From assembly GCF_023703325.1 (NCBI RefSeq), contig NZ_JAMQGM010000022.1:1-59514 (forward strand): a stretch of DNA of 59,514 nt, written 5' to 3'. The position numbers and the translations under genes were made by a program. Source of the DNA: Streptomyces meridianus (lineage in GTDB: Bacteria > Actinomycetota > Actinomycetes > Streptomycetales > Streptomycetaceae). The notes under the pieces were generated by a model. It was not told the DNA's origin. It ran no database searches and worked only from the letters and a program-made list of their open reading frames with translations. Shown in pieces: positions 33,455 through 41,320 of this stretch; position 1 is the stretch's first letter; each line of letters opens with the position of its first letter.

Positions 33455-33545
33455 GTAAGCTGACTCATAAGGCCCTAGCACTCTCACGTGCGACGGCCCG
33501 GAAGGGCGGTCCCCGTGCGCAAGCACCGGGGCCGCTTGTGTCGCC
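33455..33545 (+). ncRNA. Candidate structured RNA or terminator with two GNRA hairpins
   Basis: GCCC-GGAA-GGGC (33496-33507) is a short hairpin with a GNRA loop. Immediately after it, GCGGTCCCC and GTGC (33506-33518), a GCAA loop (33519-33522) and GCAC CGGGG CCGC (33523-33535) form a long second hairpin with one bulge per side, followed by TTGTGT. The arms overlap at 33506-33507, so the hairpins compete. The simplest reading is a terminator for the minus-strand gene ending at 33551; a small RNA or attenuator is the alternative. Confidence 0.35.
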
Positions 33546-33550
33546 AGGAC

Positions 33551-34075
33551 TCAGGCCTGTTCTCGGTGTTCCCGGCCGGCTTTCCGCTCCGCTGCGGAAC
33601 CCGTACCCGTGGAGCGGATGCTGGTGTCGACGAGGATCTGCTCGGCCTGTGCGACGTTCCCGACGTCAACAGCCCTGGACATCGCCTCGCGTGCCGCCGG
33701 CGGGCTTGCGTCCGGGGGGACCACGAGCAGCACGAACAGGTCACGGTCACCGCAGGTGATGAGCAGCGTGTCGTCGCCGACCGGATGCGAGTCGACATGC
33801 ACGACCCGGTCGTCGACCACGAGGCGCACCGGGACCTCGTCCCAGGCGCGCGCGTCCAGCCCGACACGGTCGATGGAGCCCAGGTACTCGGTCAGTGCGC
33901 TGATCAGGCCCGGCAGTTGAGCGCCGGCGTCACGGGAGCGCGGCCACCACGCGCCGTCGAGGATTCCTTCGCGGTTCCGGGTCGTCGCCAGCCGGAGCAG
34001 CAGCGCACCGGCCCGGACTTGCTCGTGCACCGAGTCCGGCAGTCCGGGCCGACGGAGGTTCCTGGAGTCGGTCAT
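33551..34075 (-). CDS. DUF5994 family protein
   Basis: A 174-residue DUF5994 protein. The family core is seen as REGILDGAWWPRSRDAGAQL, PGLISALTEYLGSIDRVGLD, WDEVPVRLVVDDRVVHV and LFVLLVVPPDASPPAAREAM. The C-terminal 30 residues are Arg/Glu-rich. The function of the family is unknown; members are cytosolic, small and often several per Streptomyces genome. The ATG at 34075 follows AGGTGG. It is divergent from a second DUF5994 gene at 34337, so the two copies form a head-to-head pair sharing one control region. Confidence 0.8.
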   Translation of the reverse strand: MTDSRNLRRPGLPDSVHEQVRAGALLLRLATTRNREGILDGAWWPRSRDAGAQLPGLISALTEYLGSIDRVGLDARAWDEVPVRLVVDDRVVHVDSHPVGDDTLLITCGDRDLFVLLVVPPDASPPAAREAMSRAVDVGNVAQAEQILVDTSIRSTGTGSAAERKAGREHREQA

Positions 34076-34247
34076 GCTGAGCCACCTGTCCCTGGGCCCT
34101 GTCCGGGACACCGCCGGCCCGGGCTGCCGGCACGCAGCGTCCTCGGCACTCCTCCACGGTACGCCGGGCGGGACCGTTCGGCCGTGAACCGCATGCCCGA
34201 ACCCACGGGCCGCTCAGGGCGGACCCGGCCGGAGTAGGGTTGAGGTA

Positions 34248-34321
34248 CCGCGAACGCCGTTCCGCCGGCTGCACGTCGGCGCCGTTCGCGGCGGACGATT
34301 TTCACCGGGCAGCAGGCCCGG
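34248..34321 (+). promoter_or_regulatory. Leader hairpins before the second DUF5994 gene
   Basis: CCGCGAACG (34248-34256) with CGTTCGCGG (34283-34291) and CCGGGC (34305-34310) with GCCCGG (34316-34321) form two stems in the leader of the gene at 34337. The second stem could mask the approach to the start codon. Regulation is inferred only. Confidence 0.35.
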
Positions 34322-34336
34322 AGGCGGGTTCTCGCC

Positions 34337-34909
34337 ATGTCCGTGACCACCGGCCGAGCACCGATGCCAGTTGTGCTGACGTCCGACCCGCAGCTTCGGC
34401 TGTGCCCGACCCCGGCGGATACCGGGCCGGGTCTTCCGGACGGCGCCCGGTGGCCTCGCTCCCGTGACCTCGCACGTGAACTTCCCTCCCTGGTCGAGGC
34501 GCCGGCCCGCCGGTGGGGATGCATCACACGGGTCACGGTGAACCCCCGGTTCCGGCGGGCGATCCCACGGAAAGTGGCCGTCCGCGGGCATGTCGTGCAC
34601 GTGGGCTGGTTCGGCGAGCAGGACCCGCGCCGGCTGCTGCTGCTCTCCTGCACGGTGGGCCGCTGGGACCTGCTGGTGATCCCACCGCGGAGCAGCGAGG
34701 TCGCCGCCGCCCACCTGATGACTGCCGCGACGGGCTCGGAGGGCCACCGCCGCACAGCCGCCGCCCTGGTGGCGGAGGAGGCACCCGGAACCGTGGAGAC
34801 CGACCGCGACCGGGAAACCGCAGGGGAGTCGGAGGCGGCGCCGTCGTCCGGCCCCGGGGATGCGTCCGGGCCCGCGCGTCCGGCCCATAGGACGGAGAAG
34901 AACCGATGA
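34337..34909 (+). CDS. DUF5994 family protein
   Basis: A 190-residue DUF5994 protein. Core: LRLCPTPADTGPGLPDGARW, WPRSRDLARELPSLVEAPARRW, CITRVTVNPRFRRAIPRKVA, VHVGWFGEQDP, VGRWDLLVIPPRSSEVAAAH. Compared with the copy at 33551 it has GARW in place of the usual GAWW and a longer, disordered acidic tail (TVETDRDRETAGESEAA). Its function is unknown. Its stop overlaps the next gene's ATG (34906), so it is translated together with a small membrane protein. Confidence 0.8.
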   Translation: MSVTTGRAPMPVVLTSDPQLRLCPTPADTGPGLPDGARWPRSRDLARELPSLVEAPARRWGCITRVTVNPRFRRAIPRKVAVRGHVVHVGWFGEQDPRRLLLLSCTVGRWDLLVIPPRSSEVAAAHLMTAATGSEGHRRTAAALVAEEAPGTVETDRDRETAGESEAAPSSGPGDASGPARPAHRTEKNR

Positions 34910-35502
34910 CCACAGCCATCACCCTGGTCGCCATCCTGACGCTGATCGGTGCGGCAGTATTCCTGATTCGCGCGCTCAACAGCAGGGACGATCAGCGGGT
35001 CGCGGCCTCCGGGGAGGGTGATGGCCTGGTGTTCCGCCGACGCACAACCGAGCGCGTCGCGGAGAGGGGCGGCGCCCCGCCCACGGGAAGCGGCGGTGGG
35101 GATCAAAGGAGCGGAACCCGTCGGCGGGCGAGGTCGGCGGGCTCGACGGCGGTATCCGGAGTGCGCTCACGCGGATTGCTCGCCTCCCCGGACCGGGTCA
35201 CGTCGTCGGACAGCGGTCCCTCCGCCCCGCGCTCCGGCACACCGGCATCGTCCCCACCGGGACTGGCCGAGGTGCGCGTCGTCGCCGCGTCGCCCGAGGC
35301 CGCCCGCAGGGTCGCCGAGGCACTCCGCCACATGTTCGCGGGCGCCGAACAGCGCAGTTATCCGGCCGGCCCCGACGGCAGCACGCGTCTCCACCTCACC
35401 GTGGACACGACGCAGGGCCCTCAGCCGTTGCAGTCGTTCCAGGCCGGGGCGGCCGGTCGGCACACGTCCGGCACCGAACGGCGGCACGCCGACGAGCCCT
35501 GA
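34906..35502 (+). CDS. Hypothetical small membrane protein
   Basis: A 198-residue protein with one N-terminal membrane helix (AITLVAILTLIGAAVFLIRA) followed by a long low-complexity Ser/Gly/Arg region (about residues 30-115). A C-terminal ~65-residue folded part reads LAEVRVVAASPEAARRVAEA, LRHMFAGAEQRSY, TRLHLTVDTTQ. The last part has a strand-helix-strand pattern with alternating hydrophobic residues and may be a small alpha/beta domain. No family is recognised. It overlaps the upstream DUF5994 gene by four bases, so both are coupled; a hairpin ends the unit. Confidence 0.65.
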   Translation: MTTAITLVAILTLIGAAVFLIRALNSRDDQRVAASGEGDGLVFRRRTTERVAERGGAPPTGSGGGDQRSGTRRRARSAGSTAVSGVRSRGLLASPDRVTSSDSGPSAPRSGTPASSPPGLAEVRVVAASPEAARRVAEALRHMFAGAEQRSYPAGPDGSTRLHLTVDTTQGPQPLQSFQAGAAGRHTSGTERRHADEP

Positions 35503-35533
35503 GGCGGTTCGGGCACCGCGGTCACGGAAGGCC

Positions 35534-35565
35534 CCTCCGCCCGGAACGCGCCAGCCGGGCGGAGG
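35534..35565. terminator. Bidirectional terminator
   Basis: An 11-bp perfect stem (35534-35544 with 35555-35565) lies between the convergent membrane-protein and FAD-oxidoreductase genes. Confidence 0.7.
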
Positions 35566-35596
35566 CTTGCGTGCCCGCCACCAGCCGCGGAAGGCG

Positions 35597-36979
35597 TCAG
35601 CCCTGCCGGGCCGGCCGGATGTTCTGGTTGGCGTGGAACAGGTTGTCGGGGTCGTACCTGCCCTTGACCTGGGCGAGCCGGTCGTAGTGGTCGCGGTAGG
35701 TGGCCCGGACCCGCTCCTGGCCCTCGTCCATCATGAAGTTCACGTAGGCGCCGCCCATGGAGTACGGGTGCAGGGCCTCCCAGTAGTCGGCGGCCCAGTC
35801 ACGGATGATCCCGGCGTTGGCCGGGTCCGGGTCGATGCCACCGAAAATGCCCGACCACACCGCGTCCCGGTAGCCCCAGGCCGTGTCGTCCTTGCCCATG
35901 TTGTGGGCCGCTCCGTCCACGGGGTAGAGGTGCATGGTCGACAGCTGAGTGGGCATCCCCGCGCCGTACTCGGCGTGCGCCTCGACCGCCTCGTCCGGGA
36001 TGCGGTCGAAGAAGTCCCCGCGCCAGTACCACTGGAGCCCCTTGGGGATCAGGTCGTCGAACATCCCCTGCAACTGCGGGTACGGCACGGGTGCGGTGAA
36101 GTGGAAGGCAGGCGGGGCCGGTTCGCGGACCGAGGCGACGGCCTCCGCCGTGCGTTCGGGATCACCGGTGTGGCACCACACGACCGCGCACATCTTCCGC
36201 CCGTGGATCTCGTCCGGGAACGGTGGCGCGGGCGGCACCGACAGCAGGGCGAAGAAGCCGTACACGTCCTCGGGCGCGTTCGGCAGGAACTCCCGGTACC
36301 AGCGCAGCACTTCGGGTGTTCGTTCGACCGGCCACAGGGTGACCCCCATGCCCACGGTGTCGACGGGGTGCAGCCGGAAGGTGAAGGAGGTGACGATCCC
36401 GAAGTTGCCGCCTCCGCCCCGCAGGGCCCAGAAGAGGTCCGCGTTCCGGTTCTCGTGGGCCGTCACGAAGCTGCCGTCGGCGAGCACCACGTCGGCCGCC
36501 AGCAGGCTGTCGACGGTCAGGCCGTACTTGCGGGTCAGATACCCGTGTCCGCCGCCGAGCGTGAGTCCGCCGACGCCGGTGGTCGACATGATCCCGGCGG
36601 GGACCCCCAGACCGAAGGCGTGCGTGGCGTGGTCGAGGCCGGCGAGCAGCGCGCCGCCTTCCACCTGCGCGATCCTGGCCTCCGGATCGACCCGCACCCC
36701 GTGCATCGGCGCGAGGTCGATGGTCATCCCGCCGTCGACGAGGCAGAGCCCCGCGCCGCTGTGTCCGCCTCCCCGTACGCCGATCTCCAGCCCCTGCTCC
36801 CGGCCGGAGTTTACCGCCGCCATGACGTCGGCGGTGTCCCTGCACTCGACGATGGCCGCCGGATGCTTGTCGATCATGGCGTTGTAGATCTGCCGGGCCT
36901 CGTCGTAACCGGGGTCGCCCGGTCCCTCGACGTGGCCGAGCAGTTCCGTCTCCAGCGCGTCGTACGTTGCCGTGCCCAT
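35597..36979 (-). CDS. FAD-binding oxidoreductase (BBE-type)
   Basis: A ~460-residue flavoprotein of the berberine-bridge-enzyme class. The FAD domain shows DVMAAVNSGREQGLEIGVR, GGGHSGAG with the His that normally forms the 8-alpha-histidyl FAD bond, GGALLAGLDHATHAFGLGV, GVGGLTLGGGHGYLTRKYG and ALRGGGGNFGIVTSF. The C-terminal BBE motif is YDPDNLFHANQNI. In bicovalent members a Cys in the 'CPTVG' loop also binds FAD; here the loop reads MSTTGVGG, so the bond would be to His alone. No signal peptide is seen. Related enzymes oxidise sugars or secondary metabolites. A start one codon upstream (ATG ATG) is equally possible. Confidence 0.85.
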   Translation of the reverse strand: MGTATYDALETELLGHVEGPGDPGYDEARQIYNAMIDKHPAAIVECRDTADVMAAVNSGREQGLEIGVRGGGHSGAGLCLVDGGMTIDLAPMHGVRVDPEARIAQVEGGALLAGLDHATHAFGLGVPAGIMSTTGVGGLTLGGGHGYLTRKYGLTVDSLLAADVVLADGSFVTAHENRNADLFWALRGGGGNFGIVTSFTFRLHPVDTVGMGVTLWPVERTPEVLRWYREFLPNAPEDVYGFFALLSVPPAPPFPDEIHGRKMCAVVWCHTGDPERTAEAVASVREPAPPAFHFTAPVPYPQLQGMFDDLIPKGLQWYWRGDFFDRIPDEAVEAHAEYGAGMPTQLSTMHLYPVDGAAHNMGKDDTAWGYRDAVWSGIFGGIDPDPANAGIIRDWAADYWEALHPYSMGGAYVNFMMDEGQERVRATYRDHYDRLAQVKGRYDPDNLFHANQNIRPARQG

Positions 36980-36982
36980 CAC

Positions 36983-37308
36983 GATCTCCTTGCCGCGGGC
37001 CTTCCGGCGTCGTGCGGACCGCGCCCTGCGAAGGATCGGTGGCCGGCGGTTCCGTCCGGCGGTCGCACACGCCGGAGGTCGCGTCGGGAGTCAGGGCATC
37101 CCACGAGCCGCCCCGCTTCTCCAGGATGCGCCCGTGCCGCGGGATGTGCGACGGGAGAGGACGGCGGCGGGGAGAGGCGGTGCCGCGCTCGGGAGGACAG
37201 CCGGACCCCCCGGCGTTCCGCCCGGCGGCGGGGAGAGGGACCGACGACGCAGCGTGGGACAACGCGGCATGGGACGGAACGCGTCGCGGCCTGTCCCGGC
37301 CGCACGGC
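36983..37308. other. Intergenic region without a recognisable gene
   Basis: About 325 bases between two minus-strand genes. It should hold the promoter of the FAD oxidoreductase; no gene, repeat or clear dyad is seen. Confidence 0.45.
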
Positions 37309-38112
37309 TCACAGCCGCCGGTTGTCCAGCACGGCCACGGCCCTGCGCACCCGCTCGACCTCCTCCACGTCGACGTCGGCAACCAGCAGTTCGGGGTCCA
37401 CCCCGGCCTCCTGCCGGACCCCCCCGTCTGGGCCCACCAGCACGCTGTGCCCGACACCGTTCGGTGCCTTCGCGGGCTGCTCGACGTCCGCATCCGGGCC
37501 GGGCGGCGCCTGGTCGACGGCGGCCAGCCACAGCGTGGCGTCCAGGGCTCGCGCCCGGGTCAGCAGCCTCCAGTGGTCCAGCTTGCCGGGCCCGGAGGCC
37601 CAGGACGCCGGCAGCACGGACATCACGGCGCCGGCGTCGGCATGCGCGCGGAACAGTTCGGGGAACCGCAGGTCGTAGCAGGTCGCCAGACCGACCCGCA
37701 CGCCCTCGACATCGACCGTGACGACCTCGGAACCGGGGGCCACGGTGTCGGACTCCAGGAAACCGAAGGCGTCGTACAGGTGGATCTTGTCGTAGGAGGC
37801 GTCCCCGTCCGGACCGGTGACCAGCAGCGTGTTCGCCACCCGGCCGCCCGGCGCCGGGGTGAACATCCCGGCGATCACGGTCAGTCCGTGCCGCCGCGCG
37901 ATCTCCCGCACGCCGTCGGCCCAGGGTCCGTCCACGGGTTCGGCCGCGGACGCGAGCGGAACGCCGAAGCGGACCATGGCCGCTTCGGGGAAGACCGCCA
38001 GCCGGGCTCCCTGCTCGGCGGCGCGGCCGGCCAGGTCGTCGATGGCCTGCAAGTTCTTCCCGGGGTCGGCGTCCGCGGTGAACTGGCACAGCGCCGTACG
38101 CAAGATCGTCAC
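37309..38112 (-). CDS. Carbon-nitrogen hydrolase (nitrilase superfamily)
   Basis: A 267-residue nitrilase-superfamily hydrolase. The Glu-Lys-Cys triad is complete: Glu43 in VFPEAAM, Lys109 in YDKIHLYDAFGF, Cys145 in GLATCYDLRFPELF. The conserved ASWASGPGKLDHWRLLTRARA follows, with a C-terminal VGHSVLVGPDG. The YDKIHLYDAFGF and CYDLRFPELF motifs are those of the Nit/omega-amidase branch, which clears deaminated glutathione or 2-oxo acid amides. The ATG has GGAGACG upstream. It is separate from the FAD oxidoreductase gene by 326 bases on the same strand; a link is possible but not shown. Confidence 0.85.
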   Translation of the reverse strand: MTILRTALCQFTADADPGKNLQAIDDLAGRAAEQGARLAVFPEAAMVRFGVPLASAAEPVDGPWADGVREIARRHGLTVIAGMFTPAPGGRVANTLLVTGPDGDASYDKIHLYDAFGFLESDTVAPGSEVVTVDVEGVRVGLATCYDLRFPELFRAHADAGAVMSVLPASWASGPGKLDHWRLLTRARALDATLWLAAVDQAPPGPDADVEQPAKAPNGVGHSVLVGPDGGVRQEAGVDPELLVADVDVEEVERVRRAVAVLDNRRL

Positions 38113-38460
38113 TGCGTCTCCTCCGTCTGGTCCGTCTCGTCCGTCTCGGTTCGGGTGCCGGGTGATGCGGGCGAGCGCCGGTCCGCGCGGCGCGCTCCGC
38201 GTGATCGGCGTCCCGTACCAGCATCACACCTGACGCCGCCGGACGTCAGCGGCGCCCGCGAGGCCGGACAGCGGGACGCCCGGTCGACCGGCCGTCTCCC
38301 GGCGGGGCGGCCCGGTGAACGAGGAACGAGGCCAGGGTCCGGAACAGCCCCGCAGGGACGCCGTCCTCCCCGACCGCGGACCGCAGCGGACCGCTGCGCA
38401 GCGATCGGCGGACCCGTGGGCTCCGAACCGCCCGGTCGGGGCCGTGCGATAGTCACGCAC
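38113..38460. other. Intergenic region without a recognisable gene
   Basis: About 350 bases between divergent nitrilase and VOC genes. GATAGT just before the VOC gene (about 38446-38451) is a possible -10. No gene is seen. Confidence 0.4.
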
Positions 38461-38835
38461 ATGGCTTCCCTGGTACGGCACGTGACGATCGACTGCGCCG
38501 ACGCCTACGCTCTCGGCAGCTTCTGGGCCCGGGTCCTCGACACCTCGCTGGGCGAGGACGACGAGCCCGGCGATCCGGAGGCACTGGTGAAGGCACCGGG
38601 CATCGTCCTCCTGTTCGTCACGGTCGCCGAGGCCAAGACGGTCAAGAACCGCGTCCACCTCGACCTGCAGCCCCAGGACCGCTCCCGGGACGCGGAGGTC
38701 GAGCGACTGCGGGCTCTGGGCGCCGGCCTGGTCTCCGATCACCGGCGGCCGGACGGCACCGGCTGGGTGACGTTGGCCGACATCGAGGGCAACGAGTTCT
38801 GCGTGGAGCGCAGCGCCGCCGAACGAACCGCCTGA
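38461..38835 (+). CDS. VOC family protein (glyoxalase-like)
   Basis: A 124-residue single-repeat vicinal-oxygen-chelate protein. Two beta-alpha-beta modules: LVRHVTIDCADAYALGSFWA at the N-terminus and NRVHLDLQPQD, ending WVTLADIEGNEFCVERS with the conserved Glu near the end. The metal residues of catalytic glyoxalases are only partly kept (His in VHLDL, Glu in FCVE). Such small Streptomyces VOC proteins are common and mostly without known function. The ATG has a -10-like GATAGT nine bases upstream and no ribosome binding site, suggesting a leaderless message. Confidence 0.8.
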   Translation: MASLVRHVTIDCADAYALGSFWARVLDTSLGEDDEPGDPEALVKAPGIVLLFVTVAEAKTVKNRVHLDLQPQDRSRDAEVERLRALGAGLVSDHRRPDGTGWVTLADIEGNEFCVERSAAERTA

Positions 38836-38970
38836 TCCGGCCTGTTGAGCGCAGCCGGATACACCGCCGGAACACGCACCGGAACCCGGCCGACCGAACA
38901 CACCGGAAACCGAACGGACTTGACCGGACACGACCGCACGGAACCGGACCCGACCGGAGCAGGGGGCCAG

Positions 38971-39714
38971 GTGACCCAGCAGACGATGACCGAAGCCCTC
39001 CGCCGGGCGGCGGACGTCGGACCGTTCTTCTCCGTCCGCACCGGCGGCGGGAACCCGCGCGAGGACGGCTTCCGGCCGCTGGCCGAGGTGTACGGGACGC
39101 CGGCGGCCCTGGCCGAACGGGTGGAACCGGTCGCCGCGCGGCTCGGGACGACCGAGCGCCGGGTGGCCGCCTCCCTCGTCCACCAGGGGCTCGCCGGACG
39201 GATCTGGTCCCTGGCCCTCGCCCCCGCCGTCCTGACCGGGCAGGTCCCCGACCTCGCCCCCGCCGGTCTGTGGTGGCACCCCGGCCGGAGCGCGCCCGAC
39301 GAACTCCGGTTCCCCGCACCGGCGCCGCTGCCCGGCAGGTGCGACGGGCCGCTCCCCGAGCGGCTGCGCACCGCGGTCCTGCACGGGCATCTCGAACCCC
39401 TGCTGCACACCACCCGCGCGGTGGCGCGGGTGGCCCCCGGGCTGCTGTGGGGCAATGCGGCCTCGGCCCTCGTCGGCGCCCTGCGCGTCCTGCACGCGTG
39501 GTGCCTGGGCGCCGGCCTTCCGGACGCGGCCCGGCGGTCCGTGGCCCTCGCCGCCTCCCTGCTCGACGACCCGCTGCTGCGCGGCGCGGGAACACTGGAT
39601 CCTCGCGGACCGTCCTTCATCCGCCGGAGCTGCTGCCTGTACTACCGCGTCCCCGGCGGTGGGCTGTGCGGCGACTGCTGCCTGCGCTCCGCCGCGCCTG
39701 TGCCCGGGCGATGA
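38971..39714 (+). CDS. (2Fe-2S)-binding protein, FhuF-like siderophore-iron reductase
   Basis: A ~247-residue protein with the C-terminal iron-sulfur motif RRSCCLYYRVPGG, then LCGDCCL, the Cys-Cys-x10-Cys-x2-Cys pattern of the FhuF family. The N-terminal part is helical with LVHQGLAGRIWSLALAPAVL and LLWGNAASALVGALRV, matching the family. FhuF-type proteins reduce ferric siderophores in the cytosol. The start is placed at GTG 38971 after AGGGGGCC; the longer frame upstream (from 38845) encodes repetitive Thr/Arg/Gly and consists of repeated ACCGGA-like words, so it is probably untranslated. No siderophore genes lie next to it, and no clear iron box is seen. Confidence 0.82.
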   Translation: MTQQTMTEALRRAADVGPFFSVRTGGGNPREDGFRPLAEVYGTPAALAERVEPVAARLGTTERRVAASLVHQGLAGRIWSLALAPAVLTGQVPDLAPAGLWWHPGRSAPDELRFPAPAPLPGRCDGPLPERLRTAVLHGHLEPLLHTTRAVARVAPGLLWGNAASALVGALRVLHAWCLGAGLPDAARRSVALAASLLDDPLLRGAGTLDPRGPSFIRRSCCLYYRVPGGGLCGDCCLRSAAPVPGR

Positions 39715-40037
39715 GCCCGGCACGGCGTCCGGCCGTTCCGCACGAGCCACGAGCAGGCTGCGGTGTGCTGCCTCCCCTGCCCGCAGAAAGCCCCGGTACC
39801 GGCCCGGTTCGAGCCCGGCCGGGCGAGCCCGCCTCTGCGGTCGGGGGTGCGGCACCGCCCGGCAGGAGCGGCGCCCGCGGGCCCGAAGTGCCCATCGCCG
39901 CACGTCCGTCCGGTTCCCGACGGGGCCGAACTCCGTGCACAGGTCTTGTCTTCGGGGCCCGGCGGGATCAGGATGCAAACGAACTGACCCATCGGTAACC
40001 TCCGCCCGCCCGGGCCGGAACGGGAAGAAGGTCCCCC
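39715..40037. other. Intergenic region without a recognisable gene
   Basis: About 320 bases upstream of the four-gene operon that begins at 40038. It should hold that operon's promoter; AAGAAGG just before 40038 is its binding site. No gene is seen. Confidence 0.45.
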
Positions 40038-40604
40038 ATGCCCACGTTTCGCCGCTCCGTCGCCACGGGCCTGGCCACGCTGATGCTGACGGCCCTCGGC
40101 ACCGCGTCCGCCGCTGCCTCCGAACCGGGCGCCGGCGAGTACACCGACCCGGAGTTCGGGGCGGACTGCACCTTCCACCGCTTCGGCGAGGGCGAGACCC
40201 CGCCACTCGACCTCATCGGGACCGAACCGCTGTGCGTGGAGTACGCCAAGCGGGACATCACCGTCAGCAACGGCGGTGCGGCCCGGTTCGTCCTGGCCGA
40301 ACCCGCCCGCTTCGCCGTCGCCCTGCCGGCCTGCCAGTACTGGCAGAAGGACCACTGGAGCGTGCAGACCCGGCCCGGCGACCCCGCCGTCGTGGGCTGG
40401 GACGGCAGCTACTGGTTCGACAAGTCGTCCGGAACCGCCGCGCTGCGGGCCACCCGCATCACGATCGCGGGGCAGCCGGCGGACGCATCCGATGCCGCCG
40501 AGGTCCTGCGCCCCCACGACCCGCAGCTCGCGGACGCCCTGGAACGCGCGGCCGGCGGCGTCACGGCCCAACTGCCCGTTTCCCTCCCCTGCTTCGGGAT
40601 ATGA
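40038..40604 (+). CDS. Secreted hypothetical protein, first gene of a coupled operon
   Basis: A 188-residue exported protein. The signal peptide is FRRSVATGLATLMLTALGTA, ending SAAAS-E. The mature part has FGADCTFHRFGEGETPPL, LCVEYAKRDITVSNGGAARF, WQKDHWSVQTRPGDPAVVGW and a C-terminal Cys (LPCFGI). The Cys pattern (C in ADC, LC, AC, PC) suggests two disulfides, consistent with life outside the cell. No family is recognised. It starts at ATG 40038 after AAGAAGG and overlaps the next gene by four bases, so it is probably a partner of the exported DUF5987-like protein and the oxidoreductase. Confidence 0.72.
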   Translation: MPTFRRSVATGLATLMLTALGTASAAASEPGAGEYTDPEFGADCTFHRFGEGETPPLDLIGTEPLCVEYAKRDITVSNGGAARFVLAEPARFAVALPACQYWQKDHWSVQTRPGDPAVVGWDGSYWFDKSSGTAALRATRITIAGQPADASDAAEVLRPHDPQLADALERAAGGVTAQLPVSLPCFGI

Positions 40605-41320
40605 GCAGCGGCATCGGCCGCCGGCGCCTGGTGGCCGCGCTGACGGCCGCGGTCGCGGCCGTGGCCACCGGCGCGCTGTCCGCACCGGCAACCGCCGGCC
40701 CCCTTCCGGACCCGGCACAGGGCCTCCTGGACGGCCTGCTCGACGACCTCGGCGGCGCCGACGTGTCCCTCGGCCCCGTCGACACCACCGCCACCCTCGA
40801 AGCGTTCGCGGACACCGTCGTGCCCGGCGAGAAGCGCCACGCCCGCGATCACGCGATCGCGGGCGCGACCGGTGGACCCGGCGCAGTCCAGGCCGGCGCC
40901 ATCGACATGCTCCGGCTGCCCGAACTCGGCCTCGGCCCGCTGATGCCCGCCCTGGCCGGCCTGCTCTGCACCGAGGCGACCCGCTACGCCCTGGGCCGCG
41001 GCAAGGTCCTCCTGCCGTCCCGACCGGCCTTCGTGGCCCTGGATTTCGGCGACCGCACCCGGCTCACCGCACAACTGACCGGCCCCGACGCCGTGGACCG
41101 TCAGGTGTGGGTGCTGCTGGCCCTGTTCGCCTCCATCGCGTTCGACAACGCCGCTCATCTGCACACCGTGAAGGCACTGGAGCAGCGCCACCCCGGCCTG
41201 GCCTGGCTGCGGTTCCCCGCCCCGGACGCCGACGGGCTCTGGCGGTTCCCCACCTACTCGTACGGCAAGCGGCTCGCCCGCGAGCACCCGCACACCACCG
41301 CCGGAGGCCACCCCGCATGA
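40601..41320 (+). CDS. DUF5987 family protein with Tat-type signal (gluconate 2-dehydrogenase subunit 3-like)
   Basis: A 239-residue protein. The N-terminus GRRRLVAALTAAVAAVATGA is a Tat-like signal with three arginines. The mature part TLEAFADTVVPGEKRHARDH, AIAGATGGPGAVQAGAIDML, LMPALAGLLC resembles the small subunit (subunit 3) of membrane gluconate dehydrogenases, whose signature is FADxxxPG. In those complexes subunit 3 accompanies a GMC-type flavoprotein subunit, and a GMC oxidoreductase gene follows immediately, overlapping by four bases (41317-41320). A two-subunit oxidoreductase is the natural inference; the small subunit may carry its partner through the Tat pathway. Confidence 0.78.
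   Translation: MSSGIGRRRLVAALTAAVAAVATGALSAPATAGPLPDPAQGLLDGLLDDLGGADVSLGPVDTTATLEAFADTVVPGEKRHARDHAIAGATGGPGAVQAGAIDMLRLPELGLGPLMPALAGLLCTEATRYALGRGKVLLPSRPAFVALDFGDRTRLTAQLTGPDAVDRQVWVLLALFASIAFDNAAHLHTVKALEQRHPGLAWLRFPAPDADGLWRFPTYSYGKRLAREHPHTTAGGHPA

Noticed and set aside
33506..33535. A single stretch resembling a type I-E CRISPR repeat (GCGGTCCCC..., CGGGGCCGC)
   Set aside because: Only one copy is present, with no second repeat or spacer nearby and no cas genes in the window.
38845..38970. Longer start for the FhuF-like protein
   Set aside because: The extra residues come from repeated ACCGGA-like words and read as Thr/Arg/Gly repeats; GTG 38971 with its binding site fits better.
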